This document shows positions 34,731-42,727 of a stretch of DNA of 64,000 nucleotides, piece after piece. Source of the DNA: Leptospira selangorensis (GTDB lineage Bacteria; Spirochaetota; Leptospiria; Leptospirales; Leptospiraceae). Below the pieces are notes generated by a model that searched no databases, was not told the origin of the DNA, and saw nothing but the letters and a program-made list of their open reading frames with translations. The stretch's first letter is position 1, and each line of letters opens with the position of its first letter. The stretch lies in NCBI RefSeq assembly GCF_004769405.1, contig NZ_RQES01000005.1:186001-250000 (forward strand). Direction: 5' to 3'. Made by a program: the position numbers and the translations under genes.

Positions 34731-35329
34731 GGAGTGTCTTCCGGTTTTTTGATCAAAGTTTTAAGTCCAGAAATACTAGTCTCCAGATCCTGGATCTTAG
34801 GTAAAAACTTCTGCCCATCAACAAAACTTCTACCTTCGTTCTTGCCAAGCTCTGAATAGATCTCTGCGCTCAGATCATGATAAGCCTTTTGTAGACTTAT
34901 AAAAGAAGATTCTAAATGTACTGGGGAGAGCGCCTTCTTCTTTATCCTGTACTTGCGAAACAAAGAAAATCCGAACTTAAGTAACATCAAAGTATAAGCG
35001 GGAAGAAGAAGGATGAGCACCGTTTTTGTAACTGCAAAAATTTCCCAAGATTCGGAAATCGTATGACTCAAAAAGGATCTAAGCCCTGAGATAAAAAGTA
35101 CAGAGATAGTATAGTTCGTTCTTGGGGTAGAAGGAGATAAGGTATTGATAACGTATAATAAAGGCAGGGAAAGTAATAAAACCAAAACCAAATCGATAGG
35201 AAAGAGATTTGAAATCAAATCCAGAAAATGAACGATGGCTTTATAGGTTTTCACCAAGTCGTCTACGGATTGGTTTAGCCTGTCAAAGTCAGCCTTTAGA
35301 TTGGAGAAAAACTGGGTGATCTGGTTCAT
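34715..35329 (-). CDS. Membrane protein of unknown function, 204 residues
   Basis: I do not recognise this family. It has a helical N-terminus (NLKADFDRLNQSVDDLVKTYKA), three hydrophobic segments between about residues 40 and 130, and a soluble C-terminal helical region (ESSFISLQKAYHDLSAEIYSEL). AGGGA lies 8-9 bases before ATG 35329, supporting this start. It overlaps hpt at its 3' end and is divergent from the next membrane-protein gene, with overlapping 5' ends in the long reading. Confidence 0.55.
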   Translation of the reverse strand: MNQITQFFSNLKADFDRLNQSVDDLVKTYKAIVHFLDLISNLFPIDLVLVLLLSLPLLYVINTLSPSTPRTNYTISVLFISGLRSFLSHTISESWEIFAVTKTVLILLLPAYTLMLLKFGFSLFRKYRIKKKALSPVHLESSFISLQKAYHDLSAEIYSELGKNEGRSFVDGQKFLPKIQDLETSISGLKTLIKKPEDTPHSSE

Positions 35330-36416
35330 TAATTCGTTCCCTAAAATTCCAGGATGGGAAAAGAGAATAGCCCTGTCTCGAAAGCTGCAAGAACTTTCCT
35401 TAACTAAAAAACTCTTCCTTGTATATTCCGTTTTTGCGTTATATTTTTTATTTTATCATGAGGCTCACCTTCCATTATTCTGGATGGTCGGTCTGGCCTT
35501 AATCGGCTATCTCGTATCCAGTATCCTATTTTGGGGGATCGTATTCGCATTCCGAAAATTAGAAACTAAGGTCGTTTTGCCTGCGATCTTTGCAGAAGTC
35601 GGGATCGAAAGGCCAACCATCAAATTAGTTCCTTGGGTCGAGGTTTCCTTCTTTGCTTTTTCTGCTCTCGCATGTTGGCTCACTGGATTTTTTGAGAATA
35701 GATCAGGAATTCTTTTCCTTTTAGTATATGCAGCCGGGGTTTTAAGCGCAAGGCTCATAGACAACAAAACATATTATAAAATCGGATTATTAGGATTAGT
35801 TATCTTGGCCTCCGGACTTATCAGTTTTAAAAGTTTGCAGAGGGCCGAGATATTCGTGGCTTATTCCATGTTCAAACCTGATTTTGAACAAAAAGATCTA
35901 TCTCGTTGGAATTACAACGAAGAGAATCGGACCTTACATAACGAAGATCTAAAACTCAGCATTCTTTTACCGGAAGAGTTCTATTTTCATAATCCTCAAA
36001 ATTTGAATATGGAAGATAAAACTGGAATCGGACAGATTGCGGGAATTATTTCTACGAGCGATTCAGATCCGAATCGTTATCCAGCTATTAAGCTTTTTTT
36101 TGTTCCATTCAGATTCGATAACGAATCTGAATTACTTTCTGAATTCAAAAAGTTTTTGGATCTCCAAGTGCAAAGAGGAGATATCCAGGAATTGAATGAA
36201 TTAGAAAGAGAAGTTTTCGAAGACAGATATTTCGGAACCTTCTGGACATTCTATGATGTACTCAGACCGAGATATGCAAAGACTGGAATGTTCTTCTTAG
36301 CAAAACACAAACAGCCTTACAGTTTAGTCTTTATCATAGACGAAAGTCTGATCAAAGGGAGAAGACACGAAGAATCCGTGGAAAAAATCCTGACCAGTGT
36401 AAAGATAGAAGAATAA
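35316..36416 (+). CDS. Membrane protein with a soluble C-terminal domain
   Basis: I do not recognise this family. Four or more TM helices occupy about residues 25-180. A soluble domain follows (LKLSILLPEEFYFH, YPAIKLFFVPFRF, RYFGTFWTFYDVLRP, KQPYSLVFIIDESL), which in layout resembles small PsbP/DcrB-like domains, but this is only a resemblance. I start it at GTG 35316, which has GGAG (35303-35306) nine bases ahead. A TTG at 35301 has no ribosome site. The 5' end overlaps the divergent gene by 14 bp. It converges on the DUF1569 gene. Confidence 0.55.
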   Translation: MIWFINSFPKIPGWEKRIALSRKLQELSLTKKLFLVYSVFALYFLFYHEAHLPLFWMVGLALIGYLVSSILFWGIVFAFRKLETKVVLPAIFAEVGIERPTIKLVPWVEVSFFAFSALACWLTGFFENRSGILFLLVYAAGVLSARLIDNKTYYKIGLLGLVILASGLISFKSLQRAEIFVAYSMFKPDFEQKDLSRWNYNEENRTLHNEDLKLSILLPEEFYFHNPQNLNMEDKTGIGQIAGIISTSDSDPNRYPAIKLFFVPFRFDNESELLSEFKKFLDLQVQRGDIQELNELEREVFEDRYFGTFWTFYDVLRPRYAKTGMFFLAKHKQPYSLVFIIDESLIKGRRHEESVEKILTSVKIEE

Positions 36417-36421
36417 GATCT

Positions 36422-36991
36422 TTAACTAATAGTTACGTAATCTAAATGATTCGCAATATGCATCGCATGGGCGAGTTCGTATTCTTGTTTAGTTAGTTTT
36501 CCGTAAGCAAAGTGAGGGGCGAATTCTCCAGTATAATTGGAGAATGCAGAGATCGCTTTTTTTAATTCAAGAACACTATCTGAAATGGAAACGCCTGACT
36601 GCAAAACGTCCGCACCAGGTATAGGCGCATTTAAGTCGTGAGACATTTTTCCTTTTCTGGAAAAATTCCAAAATGCAATCTTACCCAAAGTGTTTTGAAA
36701 AACTTCGGATTTGTTTTCAGGATAACCTTTAATAGAATAATAAATACTTTGAGCACAGTGAAGAAGTATCTGGCTAGGACTCCATTCTCCGTAAGGGACA
36801 ATTGTTGCAGAGAGAAGGATTTTTTCTAACTCAGTATTCACTTCCGAAAAATTAGAAAATTGAAGTCCTCTTTCTTTCACACCTGCAGGCGCATTGGAAC
36901 AAGATTCTAGTAGAGTTGTAGAACTTGTTAGAATTCCTACAGCAGCAACTTTTTGGATAAATTCTTTTCTGGTAAAATTAGGATCCGACAT
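36422..36991 (-). CDS. DUF1569-like (DinB-fold) exported lipoprotein
   Basis: This protein resembles the DUF1569 group of the DinB/YfiT four-helix fold. Features are WSPSQILLHCAQSIYYSIKGYPENKSE, FNHANA-like metal-site positions (LLHCAQS, HAMHIANHLDY) and a helix-rich middle. An N-terminal leader TRKEFIQKVAAVGILTSST resembles a Tat signal with RK in place of RR and ends in the lipobox LLESC. I start at ATG 36991, with SD GGAG six bases upstream; the longer frame begins at a GTG (37003) that overlaps this SD. No substrate is known. Its start is near the end of the citrate synthase gene. Confidence 0.65.
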   Translation of the reverse strand: MSDPNFTRKEFIQKVAAVGILTSSTTLLESCSNAPAGVKERGLQFSNFSEVNTELEKILLSATIVPYGEWSPSQILLHCAQSIYYSIKGYPENKSEVFQNTLGKIAFWNFSRKGKMSHDLNAPIPGADVLQSGVSISDSVLELKKAISAFSNYTGEFAPHFAYGKLTKQEYELAHAMHIANHLDYVTIS

Positions 36992-37063
36992 GGAGCACTC
37001 CACAGTTCTTTATTTCTGTTTTCCTATAACTAATGTAAAGGATAGAAAGAGTCAAGAATTTGA

Positions 37064-38311
37064 TTATTCTTGGGGAAGGTTTCCGATATACTTTGCTCTG
37101 GGCCGGATCAAGTTTCCGGAATCATATTGCTCCATTGCATGAGCTAACCAACCTGCAGTTCTACCGATCGCAAAAATTCCGATACCGGCGCCTTTAGGCA
37201 ATTTGAATGCTTTGGAAACTAGTGCAAGTCCTGCATCAATCGTTGCATAATCTTCTAGTAGTTCTTCAATCTGTTTTAAGAATTGTAGATATAGTTGCAC
37301 ATCCGGATCTTCCGGAAAAAATTTTTCCACCATCTGGATCAGTTTTCTTCCTCTGGGATCTCCTTTTTTATAAAGAGGATGACCGAAGCCGGGGATATTT
37401 TCTCCACTTCTTAATTTTTCTTCTAAGAGTTGTTTATCTTTCTTTTTGTTTCCGCTTGTTTGGGAAAGAAGAAGGATCGCTTTTTCCGTGAGTAATCCAT
37501 GTTTGGGACCGGACAAAGCAGCAAGTCCTGCAAGTACTACTTGATAAAGAGAAGCTTCACTAGAAGCAACACATCTTGCAGTAAAAGAAGAAACATTCAA
37601 CTCATGATCAGCAGAAAGAATTAAAGCCGCTTCTAAAAGTTTTAACTTAGCGATGAAGTTCGGATCTTCTTTTTTTCGAGAAGGGTTCCAGCTGCTTAAA
37701 AGTGTCTCTGAAATTTTTCCTTCTGAAGATGTTTGGGCCGAAGAAAATAAAGTAAGATATCTTAATATGGAAGAAGAAGTCTTTCTGAAAGTTTTAGGAT
37801 CTTTTCTAAATGCTTTCGCATCTTCATATTCTAAAAAAGGAAGTAGGATCCTGGAAATATCTAAGATGGGGCGGCCTTCCAATAATTTTAGGATTTTATT
37901 ACATTCTTCGGATAATATCGGCCAATCCGATTCGAATGGGTTTGTATCTTCTGCTTCCCAAAGTAAGCAGGCAATATCTTCGAAACTTCCATTCTCAGAA
38001 AGTTCTAAAACGTTTTTTCCTCTATAAAAGAGAGAGTTTTCTCCAAGTAATGTGATCGAAGATTCTAAAACAGGTTGTCCTAGAGATAAAGCGGCCTTTG
38101 CAGTTTTTCCAGGTTGGTTTCTTTCTTCCCTTCTAAGCAATAATTGTTCTATATCTTCTCTTCTATACCGTTTACTTCTGTCCTTATTACCTCCGGATTC
38201 CGAATGTAATAAACCGCGACTAACGTATGCGTAGATGGTTTGGACTTCTACCCCTAAAGCGGAGGCTGCCTCGTCCGCATTTAAAAACGGTTTTTTTGAA
38301 GAAAAAGCCAT
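37064..38311 (-). CDS. Citrate synthase-family enzyme fused to an N-terminal HTH
   Basis: This 415-residue protein begins with a MerR/excisionase-like helix-turn-helix (residues about 8-60: LNADEAASALGVEVQTIYAYVSRG, then KRYRREDIEQLLLR). A citrate synthase domain follows. Catalytic positions are visible: His in GPKHGL, His in GFGHPLYKKGDPRG, and Asp in ATIDAGLALV. The CoA/small-domain part has GIGIFAIGRTAGWLAHAMEQY. The reaction should be condensation of acetyl-CoA or propionyl-CoA with a 2-oxo acid. The fused HTH suggests that the enzyme also binds DNA. It is divergent from a second citrate synthase. ATG 38311 has no ribosome site. Confidence 0.82.
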   Translation of the reverse strand: MAFSSKKPFLNADEAASALGVEVQTIYAYVSRGLLHSESGGNKDRSKRYRREDIEQLLLRREERNQPGKTAKAALSLGQPVLESSITLLGENSLFYRGKNVLELSENGSFEDIACLLWEAEDTNPFESDWPILSEECNKILKLLEGRPILDISRILLPFLEYEDAKAFRKDPKTFRKTSSSILRYLTLFSSAQTSSEGKISETLLSSWNPSRKKEDPNFIAKLKLLEAALILSADHELNVSSFTARCVASSEASLYQVVLAGLAALSGPKHGLLTEKAILLLSQTSGNKKKDKQLLEEKLRSGENIPGFGHPLYKKGDPRGRKLIQMVEKFFPEDPDVQLYLQFLKQIEELLEDYATIDAGLALVSKAFKLPKGAGIGIFAIGRTAGWLAHAMEQYDSGNLIRPRAKYIGNLPQE

Positions 38312-38314
38312 ATA

Positions 38315-38350
38315 TTGACAATATAATCAACATTGACTATACTATGTCAA
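38315..38350. promoter_or_regulatory. Sigma-70-type promoter overlapping a palindrome, between the citrate synthases
   Basis: TTGACA (38315-38320), a 17-bp spacer and TATACT (38338-38343) form a near-consensus promoter reading towards the plus-strand citrate synthase. It overlaps a palindrome TTGAC-N8-GTCAA (38333-38350). The word TTGAC also occurs directly at 38315 and 38333, 18 bp apart. On the minus strand TTGACA (38350-38345) could be a -35 element for the HTH-fused gene, with a weaker -10. This arrangement fits autoregulation or repression by an HTH protein. Confidence 0.65.
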
Positions 38351-38386
38351 CCCGCTAAACTCAAATGGAAACAAAGGAGAAACATC

Positions 38387-39520
38387 ATGCTACTCTCTGA
38401 ACAGGAAAAAGAGAAAATATACAGCCCGGGTTTAGAAGGAATACCTGCAGCTAGAACCAAACTTTCCCAAGTGGATGGAAAGGCTGGAAGGTTGATCATC
38501 GCGGGTTATCCCGTGGAAGAATTCGCCGGAAAAGCAGTCTTTGAAGAAACCATCTTCACACTTTGGAATGATAGAAGGCCAAAACCTACGGAAACAAGTT
38601 TGTTTTCAGAAGAACTTAGATCTTCCAGAAGATTTTCTAAAGTGATACGAACCATCATCGAAGAAGCAGTATATGCGAATCTTCCTTTGATCGATATACT
38701 TAGGATCGGATCTGCTGCTCTTTCTTTAGGTTCTGAAAAAGAAGATCCTAGAAAGGATGCGATGGCGGTCCTTTCTACATTTCCTTTGATAGTTGCTTGG
38801 GCGTATCGTTTGTTAAAAGGCCAGGCTCCTGTACTTCCTAGACAAGACTTGGATATTGCAGCCAACTTTCTATACATGTTGAATGGTACCGATCCTGATC
38901 AAAGAAGTGTTCGTGCATTGAATACATATCTGAATACGGTTTGCGATCATGGATTGAATGCTTCTACCTTTGCAGCAAGAGTGATTATCTCTACTCAGTC
39001 CGATATGATCTCTGCCGTTACCGGGGGACTTGGTGCATTAAAGGGGCCTCTACACGGAGGAGCGCCGGGGCCTGCATTAGATACGGTATTCGAGATAGGG
39101 ACCAAGGACAATGCGGAGACGGTCCTAAGAGAAAAATTAAAACATAACGAAAGGTTAATGGGCTTTGGGCATAGGATCTATAAAGTCAGAGACCCTCGCG
39201 CGGATGTTCTTGCTAAAGCGGCAAAAATTCTATACGACACTGATGAAAAAAGAGAGTTCTATGATCTGGCAATGTTCGTGGAAAAAACTGCCTTAGAATT
39301 ACTGAAAGAATATAAACCGGATAGAGTTCTACAAACCAATGTGGAGTTTTATACTGCGCTACTTCTTCATGGATTAGGATTTCCGACTGAGATCTTTACT
39401 CCGGTATTCGCAATGGGAAGAGCGGCCGGCTGGACTGCTCATTGTTTTGAACAAATGCAGGAAAGGATCTTGAGACCGGATGCGATCTATACTGGAGAGG
39501 ACGGAAAACTTTGGAATTGA
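38387..39520 (+). CDS. Citrate synthase-family enzyme
   Basis: This 377-residue enzyme has the citrate synthase active-site frame: GPLHGGAP with His223, GFGHRIYKVRDPR with His262, and NVEFYTALLL, where the usual catalytic Asp is Glu320. The Glu form occurs in several citrate/2-methylcitrate synthase-like groups, so it need not mean inactivity. I start at ATG 38387 with SD AAAGGAG ahead; the longer frame from 38333 lies inside the promoter. It is divergent from the HTH-fused relative. Substrate choice (oxaloacetate or another 2-oxo acid; acetyl- or propionyl-CoA) is open. Confidence 0.88.
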   Translation: MLLSEQEKEKIYSPGLEGIPAARTKLSQVDGKAGRLIIAGYPVEEFAGKAVFEETIFTLWNDRRPKPTETSLFSEELRSSRRFSKVIRTIIEEAVYANLPLIDILRIGSAALSLGSEKEDPRKDAMAVLSTFPLIVAWAYRLLKGQAPVLPRQDLDIAANFLYMLNGTDPDQRSVRALNTYLNTVCDHGLNASTFAARVIISTQSDMISAVTGGLGALKGPLHGGAPGPALDTVFEIGTKDNAETVLREKLKHNERLMGFGHRIYKVRDPRADVLAKAAKILYDTDEKREFYDLAMFVEKTALELLKEYKPDRVLQTNVEFYTALLLHGLGFPTEIFTPVFAMGRAAGWTAHCFEQMQERILRPDAIYTGEDGKLWN

Positions 39521-39533
39521 AAAAACCTATTAT

Positions 39534-39559
39534 CGGGAGAGATATCATCTTCTCTCCCG
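39534..39559 (-). terminator. Hairpin between convergent citrate synthase and M23 peptidase genes
   Basis: CGGGAGAGA (39534-39542) pairs perfectly with TCTCTCCCG (39551-39559) across an 8-base loop. On the minus strand it is followed by ATAATAGG and a run of six T's, so it may terminate the M23 peptidase transcript. On the plus strand no T-run follows at once. Confidence 0.55.
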
Positions 39560-39569
39560 GTTCAATAGA

Positions 39570-40706
39570 TCATTTTTTGGAGGTTTTCTTTCTGGCTTCT
39601 ATTAGATCCGTTTGAACAACAGAAAGTGGATCTATCATTGTTCCTAAAACTCTAAGTCCTAAATGTAAATGAGGCCCGGTTGACATACCGGTGGATCCGA
39701 TCTTTCCGATCAAATCTCCCTTCTTCACTTTATCTCCAGGTTTTACTAAAATTTCTGATTGGTGCATGTATAAGGAATAAACTTCTAAACCGTGATCTAT
39801 TACTGTGAAGTTGCCTTCATAATACATAGATCTTGCTAAGATCACAGTGCCGTCATTGATAGCATAGATTGGATCTCCAACGCCACCCTTAAAATCGGAA
39901 CCACCATGTGGCCGACCTTTCTCTTTATTATAAATTCTACGTTTGTAAAAAGGGCTGTTTAATATCGGATTATGAACCGGATATTCGAAATCCGTTTCAA
40001 CCTGAAGATCGGACTTAGATTGAAATGCCTTTGCTTTCGCTTCGGAACATTCTTTAATGAATGCTTTTGTTTCTTCCGAAAGTTCATCAGTTGTATACTG
40101 TTTATCCATTGTAAGATGAGAAACTTTAGAAGTTGCGAAGTAAGTTTTTTGGATAGGGATCTCATACTTCTTGGAATCATTTTTAGTAAAAAGATGTTTT
40201 TCGGTTAATTCCAAAACACCATACGGTTTCGAAAATTCAGGAGAGATAGGAAGAAAGGTAAGAATATAACCTTCTCTTAAATTAAATGGGATCTCTTGCC
40301 CTTCCCAACTGATCGTAAAATTACTTAACTTATCTAAAATTTTAGGCAAAGGTTTTATTTTTAAAAATAGAAGTTCCCCTTGTGCGAATTTTCTTCCTGC
40401 AAGAGAGAATGAAAACAACTCTTCCTGTTTTTCTACTATCTCACCTTTTAATCTTTTAGATGTTTTTTGTTCCGAGACAATTGCCTTAGGCTTTTTCTCT
40501 TCCTTCTTTTTTTCAGGTTTAGAATTTAATGTTACCTGGTTCAGCTTTGGAAGAACCGAAACCTTTTTAGGTTCTTCTTTTTTCTTTTTATTGGACTCTT
40601 TTGCAAAATTCAGAGAATTGAAAAAAACAATTAAGCAAACAAACAGGAAGATATTTTTAGAAATATTGCGCATTGGGAAAAGAGTCCGAGGCACGGACAT
40701 TCTCAT
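39570..40706 (-). CDS. M23 (LytM-type) metallopeptidase with a Lys/Glu-rich linker
   Basis: This 378-residue exported protein has a signal peptide (FLFVCLIVFFNSLNFA), a very basic linker (residues about 35-95) and a C-terminal LytM/M23 domain. Zinc ligands are in GRPHGGSDF and HLHLGL; HLHL is the conserved HxH. The domain also shows GTVILARSMYYEGNFTVIDHG and the SPHLH-like STGPHLHLG. These enzymes cut peptidoglycan cross-links or act as regulators of amidases. The ligands are intact, so catalysis is likely. The start may be ATG 40706 or ATG at 40673 (MRNISKN), nearer to the signal peptide. Confidence 0.85.
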   Translation of the reverse strand: MRMSVPRTLFPMRNISKNIFLFVCLIVFFNSLNFAKESNKKKKEEPKKVSVLPKLNQVTLNSKPEKKKEEKKPKAIVSEQKTSKRLKGEIVEKQEELFSFSLAGRKFAQGELLFLKIKPLPKILDKLSNFTISWEGQEIPFNLREGYILTFLPISPEFSKPYGVLELTEKHLFTKNDSKKYEIPIQKTYFATSKVSHLTMDKQYTTDELSEETKAFIKECSEAKAKAFQSKSDLQVETDFEYPVHNPILNSPFYKRRIYNKEKGRPHGGSDFKGGVGDPIYAINDGTVILARSMYYEGNFTVIDHGLEVYSLYMHQSEILVKPGDKVKKGDLIGKIGSTGMSTGPHLHLGLRVLGTMIDPLSVVQTDLIEARKKTSKK

Positions 40707-40760
40707 AATCGGATAAGACGTATATTGGTACAGAAATATTTTTCCAAATTTGGAAAGAAT

Positions 40761-41675
40761 CTATTCTTCTAATAAAAAGGATGTCAGTTCCGGATTCAAT
40801 ATTTCCGGGATCTCATGATGGATCCAATGAGTTCCCTTAGAAAAGAAACGAACTGAAGCGTCTGAGAATAGTTCCAGAGTTTCCTCCGCCATTTCTTTCG
40901 CTAAAAACCTGTCTTTTTCTCCCCAGAAAATCCGAGTTGGGACTTTGATCTTTCTGGTCCGTATCAATTTAGGAGGATTTTTTACTGCTGCACGATACCA
41001 GTGGAGCATTGACTTTACACATCCCGGAATTGCCCAGGCTTCTTTATAAAGAGAGATTTCTTCCGGAGAGAATGCTCCTTTCATAGATGTTTTAGTTAAG
41101 GATCTTTCTAATTTTCTAAAATTTAATCTGGAAAGTAAGAACTCAGGTAGCCAAGGAATTCTAAAAAAAAGTATGTACATACTCTTCTTTCTCTGAGCCT
41201 TATCGGAAAGGATTTTTCTTTTCATGATCGTTGGATGAGGAACATTCAAGACACATGCTTTTCTAAATCTTTCCGGAAATTTGGAAAGAGTCCAATAAGC
41301 TACTGCTCCTCCCCAATCATGAGCGATAATATCCGTTTTAGAAATTCCATACGAATCTAAAATTGAAATGATGTCTTCGGATAAAATGTCCAATCCATAA
41401 TCTGAAATGGATTTCGGTTTGGAACTTCTTGCGTATCCTCTTTGATCGGGAGCGATTACTAAATATCCAAGTTTCGCGAAATAACCGATTTGATTTTTCC
41501 AAGCATAAGAAAATTCAGGGAATCCATGTAATAATAATAATGGTTTCCCGTCTTTAGGACCTGACTCTAATAAGAAAAATTTTTGTCCGTTTGTATCTAT
41601 GTATTTGGAACGTACTTCCGGAAAGTCGGAAGGAAATGGAAATAGTTCTGTTTTTTCTTTTAGATCAAGGGACAT
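40761..41675 (-). CDS. Alpha/beta hydrolase of the epoxide hydrolase/haloalkane dehalogenase type
   Basis: This 304-residue enzyme has the oxyanion segment LLHGFPEFSYAW, the nucleophile elbow AHDWGGAVAY in which the nucleophile is Asp, and a C-terminal GTHWIHHE with the catalytic His. An Asp nucleophile and the helical cap (about 130-230) match soluble epoxide hydrolases and haloacetate or haloalkane dehalogenases. No signal peptide is present. The inverted repeat at 41731-41760 lies upstream of its start and may regulate it. The native substrate is not known. Confidence 0.85.
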   Translation of the reverse strand: MSLDLKEKTELFPFPSDFPEVRSKYIDTNGQKFFLLESGPKDGKPLLLLHGFPEFSYAWKNQIGYFAKLGYLVIAPDQRGYARSSKPKSISDYGLDILSEDIISILDSYGISKTDIIAHDWGGAVAYWTLSKFPERFRKACVLNVPHPTIMKRKILSDKAQRKKSMYILFFRIPWLPEFLLSRLNFRKLERSLTKTSMKGAFSPEEISLYKEAWAIPGCVKSMLHWYRAAVKNPPKLIRTRKIKVPTRIFWGEKDRFLAKEMAEETLELFSDASVRFFSKGTHWIHHEIPEILNPELTSFLLEE

Positions 41676-41730
41676 GCGAGAAAGTATTATATGTAATCCG
41701 ATTTCTTATTCAAGAAAGAATAAATGTAAA

Positions 41731-41760
41731 TCAAGTAAACGAGCGTTTATTTTTACTTGA
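41731..41760. repeat. Perfect 9-bp inverted repeat between two minus-strand genes
   Basis: TCAAGTAAA (41731-41739) and TTTACTTGA (41752-41760) are exact inverted copies. Inside the loop is a second palindrome, TAAACG-AG-CGTTTA (41736-41749). The two cannot form at once in RNA. The site is upstream of the hydrolase and just after the GH25 lysozyme stop. It may be a regulator-binding site or a terminator of the lysozyme gene. Confidence 0.5.
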
Positions 41761-41768
41761 GATAATCT

Positions 41769-42485
41769 CTATAACTCTTTCAGAAAAAGGTCATCTCCTC
41801 TCAGAATATTCAGATCTACCGGACCTTCTATGCCTTCTAATCTCGCTCTGCTATGATATTGCCAGATAATCCAATTTCTTTTAAAAGTAGAGGATGGATG
41901 TCCGAATATATCCCTGATCCATACCGGGTATTCTATAAAGTCGTCTTTCAAATATAAATCTATAAATTCATAAGTAAGGTATAAGATCGGTTTCTTTCTA
42001 TAATGATTTTCTAATGCGGAAAGAAAGTCTTGGATCTCTTTTTTTACATCCTGTAGCGGAGGTCTTTCTTTGCAGTTCCCAACAAACTCTAGGTCGGCAA
42101 CCGGAGGTAATGACTCAGGATCTTTTGGAACGTAAGAAATAAAATTGGCTGCCTGCTCTTTTCCGGAACGGCATAAGGTGAAAAAATGATAGGCTCCGAC
42201 TCTAATCCCTAACTGATTTGCTTGTTCCCAATTTCTGGAGAATGCTTTATCTTTCCAATCCCCGCCTTCGGTTGCTTTAATATAAACGAATTGAATTCTA
42301 TTTTTCGGGATCTTCTTCCAATCTATATTTCCTTGGTGATTGGAAACATCAATGCCTCGGATCGGATATTTTGATTCGGATGGATATACAAACCATATAA
42401 TTCCTTTGTCGAAAGCGAAATACAAACCACTTGCGGCTACTAGGAGTGTTGAAAGAAGAAAGATAATTTTTTGTACGAGTTTCAT
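41769..42485 (-). CDS. Glycoside hydrolase family 25 lysozyme
   Basis: This 238-residue protein is a GH25 muramidase, cutting between N-acetylmuramate and N-acetylglucosamine in peptidoglycan. It has an N-terminal membrane anchor or signal (FLLSTLLVAASGLYFAF), then GIDVSNHQGNIDWKKI, FVYIKATEGGDWKD, and the catalytic DxE pair in LPPVADLEFVGN. The middle GVGAYHFFTLCRSGKEQA is typical. No separate wall-binding domain is visible. It lies beside the M23 peptidase and hydrolase genes on the same strand. It would need a role in cell growth or defence at the inner surface of the outer membrane. Confidence 0.9.
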   Translation of the reverse strand: MKLVQKIIFLLSTLLVAASGLYFAFDKGIIWFVYPSESKYPIRGIDVSNHQGNIDWKKIPKNRIQFVYIKATEGGDWKDKAFSRNWEQANQLGIRVGAYHFFTLCRSGKEQAANFISYVPKDPESLPPVADLEFVGNCKERPPLQDVKKEIQDFLSALENHYRKKPILYLTYEFIDLYLKDDFIEYPVWIRDIFGHPSSTFKRNWIIWQYHSRARLEGIEGPVDLNILRGDDLFLKEL

Positions 42486-42727
42486 ATGTGTATGCTTTGA
42501 TAAAGAAATCCCTGAAAGTAAGAATTCAGTCTTTTTTCCGTATGTTAGAATTCCAACGCAAGGGAAATATTATGTCACTTAGTAAGGTTTCCAACCTCGG
42601 CAGATCCCCCTCTTCTCTTTAGAAAATTCTTCCTAGTTCTGCTTCTCTGCTTCTGAGCCCCTGAATTTCCAAAAAAACCCCTCATAAAATTTTGGATTTC
42701 GCCGAAACAAAGAACAGGGACCGGTCA
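42486..42727. other. Gap before the flagellar operon
   Basis: This 242-bp gap is pyrimidine-rich in the middle (42605-42660). It holds a 16-codon ORF with SD AGGGAA (42572-42622) that I do not call a gene. No clear promoter consensus was found by eye. I expect the flagellar operon promoter here or just upstream of 42728. Confidence 0.35.

Noticed and set aside
42572..42622. 16-codon ORF with SD AGGGAA before the flagellar operon
   Set aside because: Too short, Ser-rich and without any feature or terminator; chance is more likely than a leader peptide.
42685..42708. Sigma-28-like elements TAAAATTT and GCCGAAAC upstream of flgN
   Set aside because: The spacing is 8 bases where the flagellar sigma consensus needs about 11, and the second box has mismatches.
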